From positions 1-64,000 of the forward strand of contig CAJMPU010000001.1 in NCBI GenBank assembly GCA_905215505.1: DNA of 64,000 nucleotides. The letters run 5' to 3'. Positions 52,821 to 61,743 of this stretch are shown in pieces; the stretch's first letter is position 1, and each line of letters begins with the position of its first letter. Below the pieces are notes generated by a model. That model was not told the DNA's origin and ran no database searches. It was given only the letters and a program-made list of their open reading frames with translations. Position numbers and translations under genes: made by a program. Source of the stretch: an uncultured bacterium. Its GTDB lineage: Bacteria; Actinomycetota; Coriobacteriia; Coriobacteriales; Coriobacteriaceae.

Positions 52821-53630
52821 ATGATCGGAACTCGCACTTCATCGTCATACACCCCGCACGTCGACGTCGATCCCGCCGACCGCCCGCTCATCCTCGTCGC
52901 GCCGCGCTGGGAAGAGGCGAAGCCGTTTTTAAGCGAGACGCTCTCCCCCAACGAGGAAATCGCAAGTGTCTTTGTCGATGCCATCCTTGCCGCCGGCGGC
53001 CTGCCGCTGCAGATGTCCATCACCGAGGACATTGAGGTCATCCGTCATTACGTCGATATCGCCGACGGCATCGCCATTCCCGGCGGCCCCGATGTCAATC
53101 CCAAACGTTGGGGCGATGATCGACCCTACGACCCCACCCTCTGTTGCGAGATCCGCGATAGCTTTGAGTTTAAGCTGGTCGGCGAGGTGCTCCGCGCCAA
53201 AAAGCCGCTCTTTACCACCTGCCGCGGCACGCAGTTGCTCAATGTCGCCACTGGCGGCACTCTGTGCATGGACGTGCCGAGCCTGGGCGCTCGCGAGGGC
53301 CGCACACAGTGGCGCCATACCCACGTGCTCAACGATCCCGTGCACCCTGTCGAGGTCATGCCGGGCTCGCTGCTGGAGCGCGCGCTTGGCGGACACAGGC
53401 TGATCCAGACCAACTCGGCACATCACTGCTGCGTCGATCGTCTGGGTAAAAGCACGCGCTTGGTCGCCAAGGCAACCGACGGTATTCCCGAGTGCATCGA
53501 GGTCGAAGGCCAACCATTCTGTCTAGGCGTGCAATGGCATCCCGAGTACACGTGGAAGACGCTCGAAACCGACTTTAACCTGTGGAAGTCGTTTGTCGAG
53601 GCGGCGGCAAAGGTAAAGCAGGCCCGCTAG
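52821..53630 (+). CDS. Class I glutamine amidotransferase-like gamma-glutamyl hydrolase (peptidase C26, PuuD-like)
   Basis: A 269-residue enzyme of the gamma-glutamyl-GABA hydrolase family. The nucleophile is in FTTCRGTQLLN (Cys134), and the catalytic histidine and glutamate are in QWHPEY. An early IPGGPDVNP block forms the oxyanion region. It would release glutamate from gamma-glutamyl compounds, fitting its place 87 bp after the glutamate-type importer. The start at MIGTRTSS is uncertain: no good ribosome-binding site is seen, and a TTG start 17 codons upstream is open. Confidence 0.85.
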   Translation: MIGTRTSSSYTPHVDVDPADRPLILVAPRWEEAKPFLSETLSPNEEIASVFVDAILAAGGLPLQMSITEDIEVIRHYVDIADGIAIPGGPDVNPKRWGDDRPYDPTLCCEIRDSFEFKLVGEVLRAKKPLFTTCRGTQLLNVATGGTLCMDVPSLGAREGRTQWRHTHVLNDPVHPVEVMPGSLLERALGGHRLIQTNSAHHCCVDRLGKSTRLVAKATDGIPECIEVEGQPFCLGVQWHPEYTWKTLETDFNLWKSFVEAAAKVKQAR

Positions 53631-53664
53631 CTCGCGAACCACTCAGGTTAAAGCCTCCTAAGCC

Positions 53665-53698
53665 GGGGGGCGGACACCAGCTACGGTGCCCGCCCCCC
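53665..53698. terminator. Terminator between C26 hydrolase and lantibiotic-type ABC genes
   Basis: GGGGGGCGGACACC pairs with GGTGCCCGCCCCCC with one mismatch. The convergent arrangement means it can serve both strands. Confidence 0.75.
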
Positions 53699-53739
53699 CT
53701 GTATTTGATATGCTCGGTATGATTATCCCTCACAAACAA

Positions 53740-54558
53740 TCAGAGAAATCTCGACCGCAATCGGTCGACAGTAAAGCAAATGATAAAAACGCTTGCTACG
53801 TTTATGAGACAGTCAATTAAAATCGAGATGCATTGACCATTCCCCAACGGGGTCACGCCGCAAATCCACATGAGCATCGAGGCTGGAAGCGGAAGCATGG
53901 AATTGGCCCCGATCTGTATGTAGATCGCTACGACGTTGACAAGCAACAGCATGCCAATCGGACCGAAGCCGGACCCAAAATAGGAAACAACGATTACGCA
54001 AGAAACCACGTATGCAAGGCAGGCAGCGGCAGCAAGAACAAGTCGATAGCAAAATACATGCAGGTTGAAATACTGCTGAGCATCCGAAACGATTGCGCAG
54101 TTAAGACAGTACAAAACGACACTCGACAGGACAAACGCGCCCAAAAGGGCAAAAGAAGATAGCACCACTCGCGCAACGATAGCGCACACACGCTTCCCTC
54201 CCCGAGCCTCCGACAGCCCCCACGGTTCCTCGACAAAGCCCGAACTGACAAAGCGCGGCACAATACAAGCCGCGATGAACGGAAAGAACAATGCATGAGC
54301 CAACGGGGCTACGTTGAACAGCAGACCGCGAAAAACCTCTGCATTACCAAATAGAAGGACATCCTCCGCCGATAGCCGAAGCGTCGGGTCTGGGAAGAAG
54401 CCCAAGAAACTGTTCTCACGGAGGCTGCAGAACCACATCGGGAAAGAATTAAGCTGCAATACCACCATGCACGCATAAATTACCGGGATTAAGGCGTACG
54501 TCCATTTACTCACGTGCTTCAATTCTGAATGGAGGAATCTTTTAATCTGACGAGCCAT
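53740..54558 (-). CDS. ABC-2 type permease, lantibiotic-immunity-like (second permease)
   Basis: A 272-residue membrane protein with six hydrophobic helices in the pattern of LanE/LanG immunity permeases: long first helix, large loop after it, then closely packed pairs. Identity to a named member is not clear. Its start overlaps the preceding permease gene by 17 bases, so the pair is coupled. Codon use is more A/T-rich than the surrounding genes. It is likely half of an exporter that clears a bacteriocin or cell-wall antibiotic. Confidence 0.72.
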   Translation of the reverse strand: MARQIKRFLHSELKHVSKWTYALIPVIYACMVVLQLNSFPMWFCSLRENSFLGFFPDPTLRLSAEDVLLFGNAEVFRGLLFNVAPLAHALFFPFIAACIVPRFVSSGFVEEPWGLSEARGGKRVCAIVARVVLSSFALLGAFVLSSVVLYCLNCAIVSDAQQYFNLHVFCYRLVLAAAACLAYVVSCVIVVSYFGSGFGPIGMLLLVNVVAIYIQIGANSMLPLPASMLMWICGVTPLGNGQCISILIDCLINVASVFIICFTVDRLRSRFL

Positions 54559-55366
54559 TGAGCACACCCCCAGCACGAAAGCTCACGAGAGCGTAAATCA
54601 ATACCGATAAACAGCTGGCTGCCACGCCATAGCCCAGAAGCGCCAGTTGCCCCATATCGCTATACCCAAGGGCGCATCCGACTCCAAGGTACGGCCCAGG
54701 AAGGAAGAAGATCCATCGCAAGGATGGTATAGGTGCCTGAAGGAAGGCTCCGTAGAGCGTCAAGCTCATGACAAATCCGATTATTATTGCAGCCCCGCTC
54801 AATACAGCGCTGCCTGTAATCCGATAGATGGTCACCGTCTCCAGCGCAACCGATATCACCAATACGGTGTTGACTATCATTGCAGGCAAAAATGCAGCCA
54901 GCATGCCATGCGCGTAGCTATGCCCTCCACGTATTATGGCTATTGCAAACAGAAGAAAGCAAAGCGCACTATATGCTGCGCCAATTATTAAAGCAGACGA
55001 AAGCGCATGAGCTAGAACCCCATAAAAGCGGGTAAGACCTCTTGCCGAAGAAATTCGGTGCCCCTCTTTATAGCCATGCTCCTGTAAAAGCACCAAACAA
55101 ACGATGAGTGGAACGAACAGGGATGTACCGGCAAAAGCGCTGCGCGCAAGGGACTCATCAGGCGCAGAAGGATCGATTGCATTCCAGAGGAAACCAATAT
55201 CCTCCCCACAAACGCCATAGCCAAAGGCGAGCAACGTTGTTCCGTTTTTTAGAAAGATGCCGAAGAGAAGGCCGAACGCCAGCATAAGCGCAAGACCAAA
55301 CTTCGCCGGAAATATCCTGTGCAAACGCATCATATCTGCCTTTATGGGATGGATCGCCCGCTTCAT
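54542..55366 (-). CDS. ABC-2 type permease, lantibiotic-immunity-like (first permease)
   Basis: A 274-residue membrane protein with about six hydrophobic segments, starting MKRAIHPIKADMMRLHRIF. The amphipathic start before the first helix is typical of ABC-2 permeases in BcrAB- and LanFEG-type exporters. Its ATG overlaps the ATPase stop by four bases (ATGA). Together with the next permease and the ATPase it makes a complete exporter. No lantibiotic precursor, modification enzyme or two-component system is found beside it. Confidence 0.72.
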   Translation of the reverse strand: MKRAIHPIKADMMRLHRIFPAKFGLALMLAFGLLFGIFLKNGTTLLAFGYGVCGEDIGFLWNAIDPSAPDESLARSAFAGTSLFVPLIVCLVLLQEHGYKEGHRISSARGLTRFYGVLAHALSSALIIGAAYSALCFLLFAIAIIRGGHSYAHGMLAAFLPAMIVNTVLVISVALETVTIYRITGSAVLSGAAIIIGFVMSLTLYGAFLQAPIPSLRWIFFLPGPYLGVGCALGYSDMGQLALLGYGVAASCLSVLIYALVSFRAGGVLNGSSD

Positions 55367-56124
55367 AGCGAGACCGCCTTCATCAAGCGCCTGTAATACT
55401 CTTTTAGGGATGGCGCCTCATCCCTTATGACGTCCATCGATTCCTTTTTTAGCAGTTCACCGTCATGAAGAAACAGGCAGCTTGTTGCAACCGATGCCAG
55501 CTCATCCAAGTCGTGGCTAGAGATAAGCATGGTTTTGCCCTGCTCCCGATTCAATCGACCGATAAGGGCCCATATACTCTCGATGCCCAACGGATCCAAT
55601 CCATTTGCCGGCTCATCGAAAATTAGTACGTCGGTGTCGCCCAATAAAGCCGTAGCTATATCCAGTCGCCGTTTCATTCCCAGAGAAAAACTGCTCACGC
55701 TCTTTTTCTCATCGACGTCCAGCCCGACTAGGCCCAAGACGCGAGGAACCTCACGTTTCTCATCGAGTCCCCATTCCGCACATCGGATCCGAAGATTCTC
55801 AGCCGCACTGAGGGATTGGTATGCTCCGCAGGAATCTGGCACATAGCCGACACGCGTCCGCATCAAGCTCAGCTCTTTTTTCGACTTGCCTCCAAAGAGC
55901 TCCACGCTCCCCGACGATGGCTCACAGAGGCCCAGCACTATTTTAATAAGCGTGCTTTTGCCCGCCCCGTTTGCACCAACAAGGGCGCAAAGCTCAGACT
56001 GATCCACCTCGAAGGAAACGTCATGCAAAACGCGGCGCCTCCCATAGCGCTTTGACACCCTTGATAGCCTTATCGTCGATGCGTTCATTGGCCTCCCGTT
56101 CCGCTTGATAGCAAAACCGCTCAT
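55363..56124 (-). CDS. ABC transporter ATP-binding protein, BcrA/LanF-like
   Basis: A 253-residue ATPase with Walker A GANGAGKS (50-57), the divergent signature FSLGMKRRLDIATALLG typical of BcrA/LanF-type and other ABC-2 exporters, and Walker B VLIFDEPANGLDP. AAGGA lies four bases before the first ATG; the ATG 12 codons later (MNASTIRL, preceded by GGGAGG at three bases) is an alternative start. It is first in a three-gene exporter operon. Resistance to a peptide antibiotic is the most probable role but is inferred. Confidence 0.85.
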   Translation of the reverse strand: MSGFAIKRNGRPMNASTIRLSRVSKRYGRRRVLHDVSFEVDQSELCALVGANGAGKSTLIKIVLGLCEPSSGSVELFGGKSKKELSLMRTRVGYVPDSCGAYQSLSAAENLRIRCAEWGLDEKREVPRVLGLVGLDVDEKKSVSSFSLGMKRRLDIATALLGDTDVLIFDEPANGLDPLGIESIWALIGRLNREQGKTMLISSHDLDELASVATSCLFLHDGELLKKESMDVIRDEAPSLKEYYRRLMKAVSL

Positions 56125-56209
56125 ATCGTTCCTTCTTTACTTTATCGTTTTCCATAGTTGTTATTGTTTTTCGATAACTCATATTTGCCAAGATAATCTA
56201 AAAGAAAGA

Positions 56210-56228
56210 ACCCGTGTTAGACACGGGT
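56210..56228. terminator. Terminator of the DUF2975-XRE operon
   Basis: ACCCGTGT-TAG-ACACGGGT is a perfect 8-bp hairpin 40 bp downstream of the XRE stop codon. On the minus strand TCTTTCTTTT follows. Confidence 0.75.
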
Positions 56229-56268
56229 CCCTTCACGCTGATATTTCGTTTTAGTTGTTCGCCTTAAG

Positions 56269-56598
56269 CTACTCGTCGCTCAAATCGACAGCAAAGACTG
56301 ATGTCGGAAGCGACGCCTCATTGCCTCCGCCGTCCCGCATCTGCCTCACAACGTTTTTTGCACGCTCAACAATAAGCTCCTCAAGCTCTTTCTCACTCAC
56401 GCGCTGAATAATATCTCCCGGTTGACAATCAAGCTCATCACAGATATCGAGGAGCGTCTTTAGGCGAATAGCTTTTATCTTTCCGTTTCTAAGCTTTGAA
56501 ATATTAGCCGGAGTATGCCCCGTCGCCCGAATCAGATCAGCACTGGTCTTTCCGGTCTTAAGCAGCTGCGTCTCAAGCTCGATGATGAGATAGCTCAT
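56269..56598 (-). CDS. XRE family helix-turn-helix regulator (YozG-like)
   Basis: A 109-residue DNA-binding protein with a Cro/C1-type domain (about 5-65: LLKTGKTSADLIRATGHTPA, then NISKLRNGKIKAIRL, then LDICDELDCQPGDI). The C-terminal tail of about 40 residues is extra relative to the smallest YozG proteins. It is paired with a DUF2975 membrane protein eight bases upstream, a recurring two-gene module in Gram-positive bacteria whose signal is unknown. GGAGG precedes the ATG. Confidence 0.88.
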   Translation of the reverse strand: MSYLIIELETQLLKTGKTSADLIRATGHTPANISKLRNGKIKAIRLKTLLDICDELDCQPGDIIQRVSEKELEELIVERAKNVVRQMRDGGGNEASLPTSVFAVDLSDE

Positions 56599-56606
56599 GT
56601 TTCCTC

Positions 56607-57167
56607 CTACACAAGCTCGTCAGACTGCTCTTGGAGCAGCGAGGCATAACTCCAGATCGCCGAGATAAATAAACAGACAACTGCGCCGATAAACGACCCC
56701 GCATCAAAGGTAGCGCCTTGGCAAATCTCAATAACGAAGGAATGAGGCACGATGTAAAGCTCCAGTCCGCCAATGGTGAGATTGACCGATCCATAGGCAC
56801 CAACAAGCGAAACCGCGGCGTTAACAGCAAAGGCAAGCGCGAGAACACGGATAAGCCGCACATGCGTCTTGGTAAAGGGCGAGACGCCTCGCGAGATGTT
56901 ACGGCTGATCCCGCACAGAACGACAAGCGAAATACCCATAACAAGCGCCATGCACAGTCCGCTTGGGATAACGATGCACCCGCCATCGAGAAGCGTCACG
57001 ACACCGAAAGAATCGACAGAAGCAACGTTTGCAACCGCATACCAGATCACGTAAACAACCAACGCGGCAAAAGCGACGAGCATCCCTGCAAAAACGGCTG
57101 CCATGCAAAAACCGAGCTTCCTGATATTTTCGCCCGCCTTGGCCATACGCTGAACGCTGTTGGACAT
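56607..57167 (-). CDS. DUF2975 membrane protein
   Basis: A 186-residue protein with four hydrophobic helices, the second and third separated by a small loop (CGISRNISRGVSPFTKTHVR is the family's cytosolic segment). It is encoded just ahead of an XRE regulator, as DUF2975 proteins usually are. It may act as a membrane sensor or antagonist for that regulator, which is an inference. The start at MSNSVQRM follows GAGGGTGAG; an upstream extension of the frame is not supported by a ribosome-binding site. Confidence 0.8.
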   Translation of the reverse strand: MSNSVQRMAKAGENIRKLGFCMAAVFAGMLVAFAALVVYVIWYAVANVASVDSFGVVTLLDGGCIVIPSGLCMALVMGISLVVLCGISRNISRGVSPFTKTHVRLIRVLALAFAVNAAVSLVGAYGSVNLTIGGLELYIVPHSFVIEICQGATFDAGSFIGAVVCLFISAIWSYASLLQEQSDELV

Positions 57168-57309
57168 ACACTCACCCTCATCGACTCTATCGTTATTCGA
57201 ACGGTTTATCGAACAACGATATGGATTGCATGCGGAAAGCCCCGACAGTGTGCATAGGCAATTCACTAATCAGAAGAGGTGAGCGTGGATTTTTGGACAC
57301 GTATCGAAC

Positions 57310-57373
57310 GAGCGTGGATAATCTCCCACTTTGAGGCCGCCACCGGGCCTAAAACGGGAGATTATCCACGCTC
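57310..57373. repeat. 64-bp hairpin with perfect 18-bp arms downstream of Hpt gene
   Basis: GAGCGTGGATAATCTCCC (57310-57327) pairs with its exact complement (57356-57373). Inside, AGGCC pairs with GGCCT. A partial third copy (GAGCGTGGAT) lies just left, near 57283. It could terminate the signalling operon, but the arms are long and A/T-containing for a terminator, and no T-tract follows. Confidence 0.75.
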
Positions 57374-57397
57374 ATAGTCATCAAGGCTCACAGCCTC

Positions 57398-57754
57398 TTA
57401 CTCGGCCGCCTCGCGCAGAGCCGACATCGTAGCCGCATATTGCTGCTGCAACGCATGCATCCCCTCGCGGGCGCCGTCAACGGCATCAGCGCCGCGCAGC
57501 GCTTCGGTTACCACGACCGCCGGCTCGTACAGATTATCGAATCCCAGGTTCTGGCTCACGCCCTTGAGCGTGTGCGCTGCCATAAACGCACTCTCGGCGT
57601 CTCCTGCCGCCATGGCAGCCTCCAGCTTGTCCATGCTCTCGTCATCCAAAAACTTGAGGGCAAAGCGGGCAAGCATTTCCCCGCCCATCAGCCGAGCGCA
57701 CGCGTCGTCATAATTAGCGCCGATCTTCTCATACGCCTCACGCATGGAAATCAT
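57398..57754 (-). CDS. Hpt domain phosphotransfer protein
   Basis: A 118-residue four-helix-bundle histidine phosphotransfer protein with the phospho-acceptor in AAHTLKGVSQNLG (His61). No kinase domain is attached. It is encoded 24 bp downstream of the GGDEF-REC-HD-GYP gene, whose REC domain is its most likely partner. No sensor kinase gene is nearby. AAAGGAG stands 11 bases before the ATG. Confidence 0.9.
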   Translation of the reverse strand: MISMREAYEKIGANYDDACARLMGGEMLARFALKFLDDESMDKLEAAMAAGDAESAFMAAHTLKGVSQNLGFDNLYEPAVVVTEALRGADAVDGAREGMHALQQQYAATMSALREAAE

Positions 57755-57778
57755 GGATTAAAAACTCCTTTGGTCAAA

Positions 57779-59659
57779 CTAAATCGTGGGAAACGCGACG
57801 ACGTCGGCGGGGCGTGCCAACGTCTCGGCAATTTGGTCTTGCACCTCGAGCAGGCAATCGAGCAGCAGCGGGTTAAAGGTGCCGCACTTACCGTCCAGGA
57901 TCATCTGGATCGCCTCCTCGTGCGGGATAGCGTCCTTGTACACGCGCACGCTCGTCAGTGCATCGTACACGTCAGCCACCGAAACCACCTGCGCGGCGAT
58001 GGGAATTTCGTCGCCCTTAAGGCCATCGGGATAACCCTTGCCGTCCCAGCGCTCGTGATGCCAACGCGCAATCTGGTACGCATATTCCATAAGCGCATTG
58101 CCGGCGTGATGGCTGCCCAGCTCGAGCAGCATGTTGGCGCCAATCGTGGTATGCGTCTTCATAATCTCGAATTCCTCGGGCGTGAGGCGCCCGGGCTTGT
58201 TGAGGATCGCATCGTCAATCGACATCTTGCCGATATCGTGCAGCGCCGAAGCCAGGGCGATCGTGGAGCGTTCCTCATTGTCGAGGGAGATCGTGCCGCT
58301 ACGCTGGACCAGATAGCCAAGCAGCAGCTCGGTCAGCTTTTCGATGTTCGTAACGTGCCTACCGCTCTCGCCGTTGCGAAGCTCCATGACGCCGGCCATG
58401 ATGTCGATGAGCATGCGACTGTTCTTGACGCGCTCGTTGTACTGTTGGGACAGCAGGTTCGTCAGGCGGCGCTGTTTGGCGTACAGGCGGATGGTGTTGC
58501 TTACGCGGCGGCGCACGACACGGGAGTCAAACGGGCGGTTGATATAGTCCGAGGCGCCCAGCTCGTACGCGCGCAGAACCGCATCATCGGAATCTTCGCT
58601 CGAAATCATGATGACAGGCAGATTATCGATACCCGATCGGCGCGACAGATCGGCCAGCACCTCAAAGCCGCTTATGCCCGGCATCACAATGTCCAGCAGC
58701 ACGAGCGACAACTCATCGCCATAGCGGTCGACCATGTCGAGCGCCGCACGACCGTTATCGGCCTCGAGGATGCAATGCTCGTCCTTGAGCATCTCGCTGA
58801 GAATGGCTCGGTTCATCTCGGAGTCATCGGCGATAAGCACCAAAGGCTTTTCGCTTTGGAAGGCCTCGATGGAATCGGCATCGGTCACGACCGTACCGGC
58901 TTTTGCCTTAGCGCGGCTCAGTAACTGAGCAGCGCGGCCAACGCCCTCATCGACCGTCTCGCCATGAATGCGAACGCCACCAACACATGCCGTCAAGCTC
59001 ACGTACTCATGGCCCGGAATAATCGTGGAATGAACGGCATCGGACACCTGATGCAGGCGACGGGTGAAGTCATCGGAGGGAATATTGGGCATGACAACCA
59101 CAAACTTGTCGCAGCCATAGCGCACAAGCTCGTCAGTCGAACGGATTCCGCTGCGTATGGCTGTCGCCACAGCACCGAGCGCAAGGTCGCCGGCATGACG
59201 GCCACACGTATCGTTGAAGGCCCTAAAATCATCAACGTCGATCATCGCAACGCCGGCATTCATGCGGGCGCTGCGAAGCTTTTCCTCGTAATATCGGCGA
59301 TTGCGCACGCTCGTCAGCACGTCGGTGTAGACAAGGTCCTCTTCCGCGGCCTCTTGCTCATCAATCGGACGCACCATCAGCAAGACGTGAGGCTCGCCCT
59401 CGACCTTCAGAGGGCGTAGACGGGCGCGGTACTCAGTGCCATCATTGAGCAGTTGCTCCGACACCTCATCGGAGTCTGCCAAGGCCTCAAGACTCGACTG
59501 ACGCAGACAAGGGCAGCGATCGCCGGCGAGCAAGCAGTTAGGCTCACTCTTAATCTGATCGGCCGACAGTAAACGCACCACGGGGTAGGTCTTCGCGACG
59601 CGGGCGACCTCGACGGCAGCCTCCTCGTCGGTTAGATTGACCTCGTGAGTATTGAGCAT
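57779..59659 (-). CDS. Signalling protein: degenerate GGDEF, response receiver and HD-GYP domains
   Basis: A 626-residue cytosolic protein. The layout is an N-terminal region with a CLLAGDRCPCLR cysteine cluster (42-53), a GGDEF-like domain (about 110-265) whose signature is GCDKF (182-186), a receiver domain (272-390, phospho-acceptor Asp323, DIVMPGISG), and an HD-GYP phosphodiesterase (415-610, HD at 474-475, WDGKGYPDG). Cyclic-di-GMP synthesis is unlikely because GGDEF is lost; hydrolysis is likely, since the HD and GYP motifs are intact. The start at MLNTHEV follows AAAGGG; the frame is open 51 codons upstream. It is cotranscribed with the Hpt gene. Confidence 0.9.
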   Translation of the reverse strand: MLNTHEVNLTDEEAAVEVARVAKTYPVVRLLSADQIKSEPNCLLAGDRCPCLRQSSLEALADSDEVSEQLLNDGTEYRARLRPLKVEGEPHVLLMVRPIDEQEAAEEDLVYTDVLTSVRNRRYYEEKLRSARMNAGVAMIDVDDFRAFNDTCGRHAGDLALGAVATAIRSGIRSTDELVRYGCDKFVVVMPNIPSDDFTRRLHQVSDAVHSTIIPGHEYVSLTACVGGVRIHGETVDEGVGRAAQLLSRAKAKAGTVVTDADSIEAFQSEKPLVLIADDSEMNRAILSEMLKDEHCILEADNGRAALDMVDRYGDELSLVLLDIVMPGISGFEVLADLSRRSGIDNLPVIMISSEDSDDAVLRAYELGASDYINRPFDSRVVRRRVSNTIRLYAKQRRLTNLLSQQYNERVKNSRMLIDIMAGVMELRNGESGRHVTNIEKLTELLLGYLVQRSGTISLDNEERSTIALASALHDIGKMSIDDAILNKPGRLTPEEFEIMKTHTTIGANMLLELGSHHAGNALMEYAYQIARWHHERWDGKGYPDGLKGDEIPIAAQVVSVADVYDALTSVRVYKDAIPHEEAIQMILDGKCGTFNPLLLDCLLEVQDQIAETLARPADVVAFPTI

Positions 59660-59869
59660 ATGGGGCCCTTTCGATAGTTTCGCATGGAGCGGTGGGTTCC
59701 AAATGTTACAAGGGTAACACCTTGTCGATGCAGGTAAGTACGTGAATGCTGCCACATTCTTATGAGTTGGCAGACGGCGCGATTGAAGCCGCAGACGCGA
59801 GGTTTTGAGCACGTTTGTTAATACGGCCGAAACGTTTGCGGATGAAGCCTGCTTTGGCTATTGCGGATG

Positions 59870-60667
59870 CTAGAGCCCCAGGATGCCACGGACAGCCCGG
59901 GCAGCCGCTGCCGGGCGATCGCGCAGACCGTTATGCGCGCCCGGGATCGTCACGAGAGGGCAATCGAGATATTCGGCAGCCGCTCGCGTGCCAGCCTCGC
60001 GGGGCGTGCCAATCGAGAGCTCGCCTAGGAGCACGGCGGCCACCGTTTTCGACGCGCGAACGCTATCCCAATCGGGAACGCAGGTCATAGTAATCCCGTA
60101 TTCGTTTGCCATGAAACTGCGGCCGTTGCGCAGGGCATGCTTGGCTTCTGCCTCGGTCGTTCCAGGAGCCTCGGGGTCCAAGTCGCCGAGGGCTCCCAAG
60201 AAAAGCCGGAGCGCCCTTGAAACCTTTCCAGCCGCAATCATATCGAGCAAAACCGGAGCTGCGCCCATGCCGACGCCTTCGGCCGACACAGCCGGCTCAT
60301 GCAGAATCGCACGGGCGACGAGATGGGGTTCAGTGCGAAGAAGCTCCAGCGCCACCAACGTACCGGCGCTGTGCGCAAGCACATTTGTCGGAGCGCCAAC
60401 GTGTTCGATCACGGCCTGCAGGTCGGCGGCCTGAGCGGCAAGATCATAGCTGCCGTCTGCCGCTTCGCTGCTGCCACCACAGCCGCGGCGGTCGTAGGCA
60501 ATTACGCGGTAGTTGCGGCTGAGCTCACAAGCGATGCCGTCGAAAAATGTGCCGTCAACACAAGCGCCGTGCACGCACACCAAGGCAGGAGTATCAGGCG
60601 ACACATCCGGGCCGGCATATTCGCGACAGGCAATCGTGGTGCCCGCATTCTCGACCGTAAAATCCAT
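59870..60667 (-). CDS. Alpha/beta hydrolase
   Basis: A 265-residue hydrolase of the alpha/beta fold. It has the oxyanion HG block in VCVHGACVDG, the nucleophile in LAHSAGTL (Ser100), where the usual GxSxG has alanine in the first position, and a C-terminal histidine in PGAHNGLRD. The substrate is unknown; esterase or lactonase activity is possible. It is a single gene, divergent from the radical SAM gene. The C-terminal residues end very close to the stop with no terminator visible. Confidence 0.85.
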   Translation of the reverse strand: MDFTVENAGTTIACREYAGPDVSPDTPALVCVHGACVDGTFFDGIACELSRNYRVIAYDRRGCGGSSEAADGSYDLAAQAADLQAVIEHVGAPTNVLAHSAGTLVALELLRTEPHLVARAILHEPAVSAEGVGMGAAPVLLDMIAAGKVSRALRLFLGALGDLDPEAPGTTEAEAKHALRNGRSFMANEYGITMTCVPDWDSVRASKTVAAVLLGELSIGTPREAGTRAAAEYLDCPLVTIPGAHNGLRDRPAAAARAVRGILGL

Positions 60668-60892
60668 GTTGTGCCCCCATCATCAATGCCCATCCAATTG
60701 CACGTCAGTACGGCTGAATGGTCCCGCATTGCCTTACGACTTGTTAACAGATTAACTGTACCCGACCCGAGGCTTTTCATGGCACGGCATCATGAGCGAC
60801 GTGAAAAAACGAAACTTGTAAAGCAAGAGCCCGCACCTCGCTTTGGAGCCGATGCTATGCTTAGGCGCAATAGTCTTGAGGAGCATATGCCT

Positions 60893-61669
60893 ATGTCTAC
60901 ATTTTTGAATGCCAGCCCCATCTTTGGACCCGTTCGCAGCCGTCGCCTTGGTCTCTCGCTCGGCGTCAACATGATGCCGGCCAGCGGCAAAATCTGCACG
61001 TTCGACTGCATTTACTGCGAAAACGGCCTCAACGCCGAGCGCCCCTGCCACGAGCCGTATAACACGGCTGCCGTGGTGCTCGATGCACTCGAGGCAAAGC
61101 TGCGCGAGATGGCAGCCGAGGGCGAGCTCCCCGATGTGATCACCTTCGCAGGCAACGGCGAGCCCACCGCCGCACCGGAGTTTCCGCAGGCCATTGCCGG
61201 CGCCGTCGCGCTGCGCGACGAGCTTGCCCCAAACTCCAAGATCGCCGTGCTCTCCAACGGCACGCGCGCTGACCAGCCCGCTGTGCACGATGCGCTCATG
61301 ATGGTCGACGACAACATCCTCAAGCTCGATACGGTCGACCCGGCTTTTATCCAGCTGCTCGACCAGCCCGTTGGCCCCTACGACGTCGAGCACCAGATCG
61401 AGACGTTCGCGAGCTTTAACGGCCACGTTATTATCCAGACGATCTTTTTGAACGGCGAGTACCAGGGCAAGTCCCTCGATAACACTGGTGAAGCGTACGT
61501 CGGCCCTTGGCTCGCGGCACTCGAGCGCATTCGCCCGCAGGAGGCGACCATCTACACGGTGGCGCGCGAGACACCGGTCGCCGGCCTTGCCAAAGCAGCG
61601 CCCGTGGTGCTCGACACAATCGCCGCACGCGTGCGCGCGCTCGGCATCCCCTGCCAGGTGAGCTACTAG
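60893..61669 (+). CDS. Radical SAM protein
   Basis: A 258-residue enzyme with the [4Fe-4S]-binding CTFDCIYC motif (Cys35, Cys39, Cys42). Before the cysteines is an RRLGLSLGVNMMPASGKI stretch typical of the YfkA/YfkB-like and MoaA-related group, and after them FAGNGEPTAAPEF (the GGE-type SAM contact). The reaction is unknown. GAGGAG lies nine bases before this ATG; another ATG six bases earlier is closer than ideal. The frame is open far upstream, but that part is antisense to the hydrolase. Confidence 0.87.
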   Translation: MSTFLNASPIFGPVRSRRLGLSLGVNMMPASGKICTFDCIYCENGLNAERPCHEPYNTAAVVLDALEAKLREMAAEGELPDVITFAGNGEPTAAPEFPQAIAGAVALRDELAPNSKIAVLSNGTRADQPAVHDALMMVDDNILKLDTVDPAFIQLLDQPVGPYDVEHQIETFASFNGHVIIQTIFLNGEYQGKSLDNTGEAYVGPWLAALERIRPQEATIYTVARETPVAGLAKAAPVVLDTIAARVRALGIPCQVSY

Positions 61670-61743
61670 CAGAACCGCACAGACTACCCGGTACTTGGCT
61701 GATGGGGTGGGCTATACTAGCTGCGAATGAAAGGAAGTTAGCC

